Source: Deltaproteobacteria bacterium (lineage in GTDB: Bacteria > Desulfobacterota > GWC2-55-46 > DRQE01). From it: a stretch of 17,923 nucleotides of DNA. The notes beneath the pieces were generated by a model. It was not told where the DNA came from, ran no database searches, and saw nothing but the letters and a program-made list of their open reading frames with translations. The translations under genes were made by a program, and so were the position numbers. The DNA is taken from positions 1 through 17,923 of the forward strand of contig DAOVKH010000005.1 of assembly GCA_030631875.1 (NCBI GenBank), in the 5' to 3' direction. Below are positions 13,460 to 17,923 of this stretch, piece by piece. Every line of letters starts with the position of its first letter. The first letter of the stretch is position 1.

Positions 13460-14128
13460 CTACTTCTTCTTTGTCGTTGGCCTGTTTTCCTGACCGCGTT
13501 TACTTAAGTCGAATTCACCTCTGTAGACGTGAACCTTTATGCCTATAACTCCGTATGTGGTATTTGCCTCTGCCACACCGTAATCAACATCAGCTCTAAG
13601 CGTATGAAGCGGAACGCGACCTTCTCTGTACCACTCGCTCCTGGCTATTTCAGCTCCGCCAAGACGTCCGCCGCACATTATCTTTATGCCCTCAGCACCC
13701 ATTCTTCGCGTGGTGGTAACGGCCTTCTTCATAGCCCTTCTGAAAGCAACTCTGCGTTCAAGCTGCATGGCAACATTCTCGGCTACGAGCTGGGCATCGA
13801 GATCCGGCTTTCTAATCTCAACTATATCGATATCTACCTTACCGCCTGTAAGCCTTGCGAGGTCTTTCTTGACTACATCAACCTCGGCACCGCGCTTGCC
13901 TATGACAATACCCGGACGCGAAGTATGAATGACAACCCTGACATTATCGGTCGTACGCTCTATCTCTATTTTAGAGATGCCGGCATGGTAGAGCTTCTTC
14001 TTTAGAAACTTGCGTATCTTAAGGTCTTCATGAACAAAGGCCGAGTACGACTTCTCTGCATACCACCTTGAATTCCAGCCCTTGTAGATTCCAACTCTAA
14101 AGCCTATAGGATGTACCTTCTGTCCCAA
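13460..14128 (-). CDS. rpsC: Ribosomal protein S3
   Basis: 30S protein at the mRNA entry site with helicase-related function. It has 222 residues with an N-terminal KH domain (the GKRG loop is at 77-80) and the C-terminal domain with RRMGAEGIKIMCGGRLGGAE, followed by a basic tail. The start is TTG (complement of 14126-14128), giving the invariant N-terminus MGQKVHPIGFRVG, with AGGAGG 6 nt upstream. The 12-nt gap to rplV is normal. Confidence 0.98.
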   Translation of the reverse strand: MGQKVHPIGFRVGIYKGWNSRWYAEKSYSAFVHEDLKIRKFLKKKLYHAGISKIEIERTTDNVRVVIHTSRPGIVIGKRGAEVDVVKKDLARLTGGKVDIDIVEIRKPDLDAQLVAENVAMQLERRVAFRRAMKKAVTTTRRMGAEGIKIMCGGRLGGAEIARSEWYREGRVPLHTLRADVDYGVAEANTTYGVIGIKVHVYRGEFDLSKRGQENRPTTKKK

Positions 14129-14134
14129 AGAAAA

Positions 14135-14140
14135 CCTCCT
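14135..14140 (-). promoter_or_regulatory. Shine-Dalgarno site fixing the TTG start of rpsC
   Basis: Minus-strand AGGAGG is 6 nt before the TTG start codon. It matches the anti-Shine-Dalgarno fully, and the encoded N-terminus is invariant in the family. Confidence 0.8.
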
Positions 14141-14482
14141 CTAAAAATTCTTTTCAGCGACGACGAGTGTTATATGGCTCGTCCTCTTGCGAATAACATT
14201 ACCTCTACCCATTGCCCTCGGGCGCATTCTCTTTTGCGTCGGACCTTGATCGACATAAGCCTTCTTTACATAAAGACTGTCAACGTCGAGTTCAAAGTTA
14301 TTCTCGGCATTTGCCACGGCGCTCTTCAAGAGCTTAAGTATCGTCTTACTTACGGCCTTATCACTCAAGACAAGAATATTCAAGGCCTGCTCAATCTCTT
14401 TACCGCGAATAAGATCTATCACAAGACGAGTCTTGCGTGGAGATACCTTAACGTATTTACCTATCGATTTTACCTCTTCCAT
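14141..14482 (-). CDS. rplV: Ribosomal protein L22
   Basis: 50S protein lining the exit tunnel. It has 113 residues. KYVKVSPRKTRLVIDLIRGK opens the globular domain, and the long beta-hairpin that reaches into the tunnel covers about 78-103 (GPTQKRMRPRAMGRG). The length is normal with no insertion or deletion obvious in the hairpin. ATG start, 2 nt after the rpsS stop. Confidence 0.98.
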   Translation of the reverse strand: MEEVKSIGKYVKVSPRKTRLVIDLIRGKEIEQALNILVLSDKAVSKTILKLLKSAVANAENNFELDVDSLYVKKAYVDQGPTQKRMRPRAMGRGNVIRKRTSHITLVVAEKNF

Positions 14483-14484
14483 CT

Positions 14485-14772
14485 CTATCCCTTTGCCCCG
14501 GCGGCCTTGGCCTTCTTTACACCCGTGTGCGAATGGAACGTGCGTGTGGGTGAGAATTCGCCGAGCTTATGACCTATCATGTCCTCGCTAACGAATACCG
14601 GTATGAATTTTCTGCCGTTATGTACGGCTATGGTAAGCCCAACCATCTCAGGTATTACCATGGAACGCCTCGACCATGTCTTTATGACCTTCTTGCTCTG
14701 AGCTTCAACGGCGTTCGTTACCTTCTTAAGAAGGTGGTCGTCTATAAAAGGTCCTTTTTTTAAGGAGCGCAC
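14485..14772 (-). CDS. rpsS: Ribosomal protein S19
   Basis: 30S head protein that forms a complex with S13. At 95 residues it is normal: RSLKKGPFIDDHLLKKV, TWSRRSMVIPEMVGLTIAVH, GHKLGEFSPTRTFHSH. The start is GTG, sharing one base with the rplB stop (TAGTG), so the two are coupled. The encoded N-terminus fits the family. Confidence 0.98.
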   Translation of the reverse strand: MRSLKKGPFIDDHLLKKVTNAVEAQSKKVIKTWSRRSMVIPEMVGLTIAVHNGRKFIPVFVSEDMIGHKLGEFSPTRTFHSHTGVKKAKAAGAKG

Positions 14773-15599
14773 TACTTCTTCCTCCTCTTCACTATAAACT
14801 TATTGGTTGGGTTACTCTTCTTCCTCGTCTTATAGCCCTTTGCAGGCTGACCCCACGGACTCTGAGGATGGTTTCCACCTTTACTCTTACCCTCACCACC
14901 ACCATGCGGATGGTCTACCGGGTTCATGACAACACCTCTGACACTCGGACGCTTTCCGAGCCAACGGTTTCTTCCGGCCTTACCTATATTAACATTCTCG
15001 TGGTCGGTGTTACCGAGCTGTCCGATAGTAGCATAACAATTTACGGCTATAAGTCTAACCTCACTCGAAGGCATCTTGATGGTAGCATAGCGACCTTCCT
15101 TGGCCATGAGCTGAGCAAAGCCTCCAGCAGTTCTTACGAGCTGACCGCCCTTGCCTTCCTTCATCTCAACATTATGTATCAGTGAGCCTACCGGTATGGA
15201 GCTTATCGGCAGTGCGTTACCGGAACGAATCTCAGCATCAGGACCCGCCATAAGGCTATCGCCTACAAATACTTCCTTGGGTGCGATTATGTAACGCTTC
15301 TCACCATCGGCGTAATGAAGGAGTGCGATATTAACGGACCTGTTAGGATCGTACTCTATGGCTGCAACCCTTGCAGGTACGCCACGTTTATCACGCTTAA
15401 AGTCTATTACCCTGTAAAGTCTCTTGTGTCCGCCACCTATCCAGCGTACCGTAATACGTCCGTTGACGTTACGTCCGCCCTTACGTTTAATGGGCTTGGT
15501 TAGTGCGCGTTCAGGCCTCTTTGGCGTCAGGTGGTCAAAGACTACCGTTGACTTCTCGCGCATAGAGGGTGACGTGGGTCTGTAAGTTTTTATCGGCAT
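14772..15599 (-). CDS. rplB: Ribosomal protein L2
   Basis: Highly conserved 50S protein next to the peptidyl transferase centre, needed for subunit association. It has 275 residues with MPIKTYRPTSPSMR, GRNVNGRITVRWIGGGHKR, EKRYIIAPKEV and the signature GVVMNPVDHPHGGGEGK. H230 there is the conserved histidine (E. coli H229). ATG start. The 44-nt gap to rplW has a purine-rich GGAAGAG site but no strong hairpin. Confidence 0.99.
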   Translation of the reverse strand: MPIKTYRPTSPSMREKSTVVFDHLTPKRPERALTKPIKRKGGRNVNGRITVRWIGGGHKRLYRVIDFKRDKRGVPARVAAIEYDPNRSVNIALLHYADGEKRYIIAPKEVFVGDSLMAGPDAEIRSGNALPISSIPVGSLIHNVEMKEGKGGQLVRTAGGFAQLMAKEGRYATIKMPSSEVRLIAVNCYATIGQLGNTDHENVNIGKAGRNRWLGKRPSVRGVVMNPVDHPHGGGEGKSKGGNHPQSPWGQPAKGYKTRKKSNPTNKFIVKRRKK

Positions 15600-15643
15600 A
15601 ATATTATATCTTCTCTTCCTTCTTAGCTATATCTGCTATTGCT

Positions 15644-15934
15644 TTAGACACCTTCAAACATTTGTATCTTATCGCCTTCTTTAAGTGTGATATAGGCCTT
15701 CTTCCTGAGGGGTAATTTACCCATAACACGTCCCATGCGTTTTTTCTTGCCGGATACGCGCTGGGTGTTTACGCCCAAGACCTTCACAGTAAAGAGTTCT
15801 TCTACGGCCTTCTTAATCTCGCTCTTATTAGCTCTCGGATCTACCCAAAAAGCGACCTTATTACTGACTTCACTCATCATGGTCATCTTTTCGCTTATGA
15901 CCGGAGATTTTATAACTATATAATTATCTTTCAT
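15644..15934 (-). CDS. rplW: Ribosomal protein L23
   Basis: 50S protein at the tunnel exit, docking site for trigger factor and signal recognition particle. At 96 residues it is normal: IVIKSPVISEKMTMMSE, VAFWVDPRANKSEIKKAVEE, VLGVNTQRVSGKKKRMGR, and the C-terminal KKAYITLKEGDKI. ATG start, 14 nt after the rplD stop. Confidence 0.98.
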   Translation of the reverse strand: MKDNYIVIKSPVISEKMTMMSEVSNKVAFWVDPRANKSEIKKAVEELFTVKVLGVNTQRVSGKKKRMGRVMGKLPLRKKAYITLKEGDKIQMFEGV

Positions 15935-15948
15935 ATCCCTTTAACCCT

Positions 15949-16584
15949 CTACCCTTCTACCGTTGACGAACCGTAAGCCGTCTCGATCATTTCAAAGGCA
16001 TCCTTGGTTATAACCAAACCATCGTACTTAAGTATATCGTATACATTTATCGCCGAAGCATCAAGGTGCTTAAAGCCTTGCAAGTTCCTCGTTGCGAGCT
16101 TAATGTTATTATCGCTTCCATCGGTTACAACGAGTGCATTATCAAAGCCGAGCTTTACGAGTATATCGTGAGCCAACTTCGTCTTTGGCTCGCTCACCTT
16201 CAGAACCTCTAATATCTTTATTCTGCCTTCGTTTATCTTGTAGGCTATGGCGGATTTAAGAGCACCCCTTACAACCTTCTTTGGTACTTTATAGGAGTAG
16301 TCTCTCGGCTTCGGTCCAAATACCGTTCCACCATGCCTCCATATAGGAGACTTTCTCGTACCGGCGCGCGCTCTACCAGAGCCCTTCTGCTTCCAAGGCT
16401 TTTGGTTACTACCGGCAACCTCGGAGCGAGTCTTCGTAGATGCCGTACCGCGACGCTTATTGGCGCGCTGCATCTTAACGACTTCGTAGAAGAGATCCTC
16501 ATTAACGGGGCCGTCAAATACACCGGCCTTCGGCGTAACGCTCGATATCTTCGTACCTTCTTGATTATATATATCTATAGCCAT
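15949..16584 (-). CDS. rplD: Ribosomal protein L4
   Basis: 50S protein with a tunnel-lining loop; in E. coli it also represses the S10 operon. It has 211 residues. The extended loop spans about 45-90 (KPWKQKGSGRARAGTRKSP, GGTVFGPKPRDYSYKVPKK). The C-terminal globular part contains LVVTDGSDNNIKLATRNLQG. ATG start, 16 nt after the rplC stop. I see no L4-type leader hairpin at the rpsJ upstream region. Confidence 0.98.
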   Translation of the reverse strand: MAIDIYNQEGTKISSVTPKAGVFDGPVNEDLFYEVVKMQRANKRRGTASTKTRSEVAGSNQKPWKQKGSGRARAGTRKSPIWRHGGTVFGPKPRDYSYKVPKKVVRGALKSAIAYKINEGRIKILEVLKVSEPKTKLAHDILVKLGFDNALVVTDGSDNNIKLATRNLQGFKHLDASAINVYDILKYDGLVITKDAFEMIETAYGSSTVEG

Positions 16585-16600
16585 ATTAATAATCTATCCG

Positions 16601-17233
16601 TTACTTCTTTAGAGCCTTTTTAATAACTACAACCGCCCCGATAGCTCCGGGAACAGCACCCTTGATCAATATAACATTCTCTTTTTCTCTAACGTCCACT
16701 ACCTTAAGGTTCTGGGTAGTAATATTGGTATTGCCGTGCTGGCCTGCCATCTTCATGCCCTTGAATACTTTAGACGGGCTCGAACCCTGACCAACCGAAC
16801 CACCCGTACGTCCGTGCTTGGAACCATGAGATGCCGGTCCACCCTTAAAGCCCCACCTCTTAACGACACCAGTAAAGCCCTTACCCTTACTCTTGGACGT
16901 TACGTCTACAAAATCACCGGCCTTAAAGAGGTCCGTTACCTCTATCTTTTGTCCGAGCTTGTAGCCGTCGGCTAAGTCTTCGCCGCCAAATTCCTTTACG
17001 TGGTAAAATGCCGGAGTTCCTGCCTTCTTAGCGTGGCCAAGGGATGCCTTATTAGTGCGGCTCTCCTTCTTTTCGAGGAAGCCAACCTGTAATGCCGCGT
17101 AGCCGTCGGTATCCGAGGCCTTAACCTGCGTTACAAAACACCCTGGGGTCTCTATAACGGTTACAGGAATATCTGCGCCTTCGACAAATACGCTCGTCAT
17201 TCCAACCTTTTTTCCAATGAGTCCTTCTATCAT
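16601..17233 (-). CDS. rplC: Ribosomal protein L3
   Basis: 50S assembly-initiating protein whose loop reaches the peptidyl transferase centre. At 210 residues it is normal: MIEGLIGKKVGMTSVF, SKGKGFTGVVKRWGFKGGPA and HGRTGGSVGQG, where Q149 is the equivalent of the glutamine methylated by PrmB in E. coli. SPSKVFKGMKMAGQHG follows. ATG start. The 91-nt spacer to rpsJ is long and contains a weak GCCCG/CGGGC inverted repeat. Confidence 0.98.
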   Translation of the reverse strand: MIEGLIGKKVGMTSVFVEGADIPVTVIETPGCFVTQVKASDTDGYAALQVGFLEKKESRTNKASLGHAKKAGTPAFYHVKEFGGEDLADGYKLGQKIEVTDLFKAGDFVDVTSKSKGKGFTGVVKRWGFKGGPASHGSKHGRTGGSVGQGSSPSKVFKGMKMAGQHGNTNITTQNLKVVDVREKENVILIKGAVPGAIGAVVVIKKALKK

Positions 17234-17290
17234 CTAACTAAGCCTCTCTTCTCTATATCTCTTGGCTGTCTTTTATTAAATATAAATCCT

Positions 17291-17324
17291 GCCCGCTTAA
17301 CTCCAACTTCTTGCTTCGACGGGC
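17291..17324 (-). other. Weak inverted repeat in the rpsJ–rplC spacer
   Basis: GCCCG (17291-17295) and CGGGC (17320-17324) are perfect inverted repeats separated by 24 nt, starting right after the rpsJ stop. The stem is only 5 bp with a long loop and no U tract, so terminator function is unlikely. A 3' end stem or chance is more likely. Confidence 0.25.
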
Positions 17325-17639
17325 TTACTCGCTTAACTTAATCTCAACGTCAACGCCAGCCGGAAGATCCAGCTTCATCAATGCGTCTACCGTATTCTGC
17401 GTAGGCTCGATTATATCCATAAGCCTCTTATGAGTTCTTATCTCAAATTGCTCTCTGCTCTTCTTATCGACATGCGGTGAGCGAAGCACGCAGAACTTAT
17501 TTATCTTTGTCGGCAACGGAATCGGACCTTTAATAGCCGCACCCGTCCGCTTTGCCGTATCGACAAGATCCTTTACCGAACGGTCGAGCAGTCTGTGATC
17601 GTAGGCCTTAAGCCTTATTCTTATCTTCTGGTTTTCCAA
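17325..17639 (-). CDS. rpsJ: Ribosomal protein S10
   Basis: 30S head protein and, with NusB, part of the antitermination machinery. It has 104 residues: QKIRIRLKAYDHRLLDRSV, IKGPIPLPTKINKFCVLRSPH, HVDKKSREQFEIRTHKRL. The start is TTG (complement of 17637-17639). An in-frame TAA is directly upstream, so TTG is the first usable codon, and MENQKIRIRLKA matches the family N-terminus. The upstream GGGGAAG site is moderate. It follows tuf after an 87-nt gap, the common str–S10 arrangement. Confidence 0.97.
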   Translation of the reverse strand: MENQKIRIRLKAYDHRLLDRSVKDLVDTAKRTGAAIKGPIPLPTKINKFCVLRSPHVDKKSREQFEIRTHKRLMDIIEPTQNTVDALMKLDLPAGVDVEIKLSE

Positions 17640-17727
17640 TTATCTTCCCCGTCACCTTTACTCTTTTATCTTCTTAGTTATCTTTTAAAGCTTGCTTCCT
17701 TAATTATTCTTTCAGGAAACAGCCCGA
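17640..17727 (-). other. tuf–rpsJ spacer
   Basis: This 88-nt A-rich stretch holds the rpsJ ribosome-binding site (GGGGAAG at 17644-17650). I see no gene, no convincing terminator after tuf and no clear promoter for the S10 cluster. Transcription probably reads through from tuf. Confidence 0.4.
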
Positions 17728-17923
17728 CTATTCTGTTATCTTCGTTACGACTCCGGCGCCGACCGTTCTGCCGCCCTCACGGATGGCAAAGCGCAGACCC
17801 TCGTCCATGGCTATCGGAGTTATCAGCTCGACGTTAATGCTCACGTTATCGCCGGGCATTACCATCTCGGTACCTTCCGGGAGCTCAACAACGCCCGTTA
17901 CGTCGGTCGTACGGAAGAAGAAC
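17728..17923 (-). CDS. tuf: Elongation factor Tu, C-terminal fragment (5' end outside window)
   Basis: The last 64 codons of EF-Tu, which delivers aminoacyl-tRNA to the ribosome. The fragment covers domain 3: FFFRTTDVTGVVELPEGTEM, VMPGDNVSINVELITPIAMD and the end GRTVGAGVVTKITE, then TAG. The gene continues beyond the right edge, so start, length and upstream promoter are not visible. Placement upstream of rpsJ is typical of the str–S10 junction. Confidence 0.98.
   Translation of the reverse strand, partial: FFFRTTDVTGVVELPEGTEMVMPGDNVSINVELITPIAMDEGLRFAIREGGRTVGAGVVTKITE

Noticed and set aside
17234..17324. Possible internal promoter between rpsJ and rplC
   Set aside because: Best hexamer pair (TTGGAG, TATTTA, 18-nt spacer) matches only 3 of 6 bases each; A/T-rich spacer gives such hits by chance.
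1..17923. CRISPR arrays, insertion sequences, tRNA or rRNA genes, prophage or defence genes
   Set aside because: None seen: no regularly spaced repeats, transposase frames or tRNA-like cloverleafs; the window is filled by core translation genes plus the thrC unit.

Overview
The window is one long minus-strand block, so genes are transcribed from right to left. It carries an almost uninterrupted S10–spc–alpha ribosomal-protein supercluster, from the 3' end of tuf (EF-Tu) at the right edge to rplQ near the left. Between tuf and rplQ lie 31 complete genes: 26 ribosomal proteins (10 small-subunit, 16 large-subunit) plus secY, adk, map, infA and rpoA. The order is canonical: tuf / rpsJ rplC rplD rplW rplB rpsS rplV rpsC rplP rpmC rpsQ / rplN rplX rplE rpsN rpsH rplF rplR rpsE rpmD rplO secY adk map infA rpmJ / rpsM rpsK rpsD rpoA rplQ. 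Genes are packed tightly, with several 1-4 nt stop/start overlaps and a 32-nt adk/map overlap. I saw no intrinsic terminator inside the cluster.

Left of rplQ is a separate unit on the same strand. It has a near-consensus sigma70-type promoter (about 1752-1780), a SAM-I (S-box) riboswitch with its own intrinsic terminator (1538-1725), and thrC (threonine synthase, 214-1467). The first 25 codons of an unrecognised gene run off the left edge (1-75). The leader has all the parts of a transcriptional OFF switch: the 3' strand of aptamer helix P1 is complementary to the 5' arm of the terminator hairpin.

The organism is a bacterium. The protein sequences (RpoA, S4, S14, IF-1, L2) and the zinc-binding (C+) forms of S4, S14, L24, L36 and Adk suggest a Deltaproteobacteria/Desulfobacterota-like lineage. 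This is a judgement from remembered family sequences, not a search. A SAM-I riboswitch outside the Firmicutes is compatible with it.

Most of the window is ordinary core housekeeping. The parts worth a second look are: the SAM riboswitch on threonine synthase and the unknown gene after it; the lack of a clear terminator between the ribosomal operon and that riboswitch; lysine-rich low-complexity tails on L30 (N-terminal) and L17 (C-terminal); a strong bias of TTG/GTG start codons toward small-subunit genes (7 of 10) and away from large-subunit genes (0 of 16); and a few unusually long spacers inside the otherwise compact cluster.
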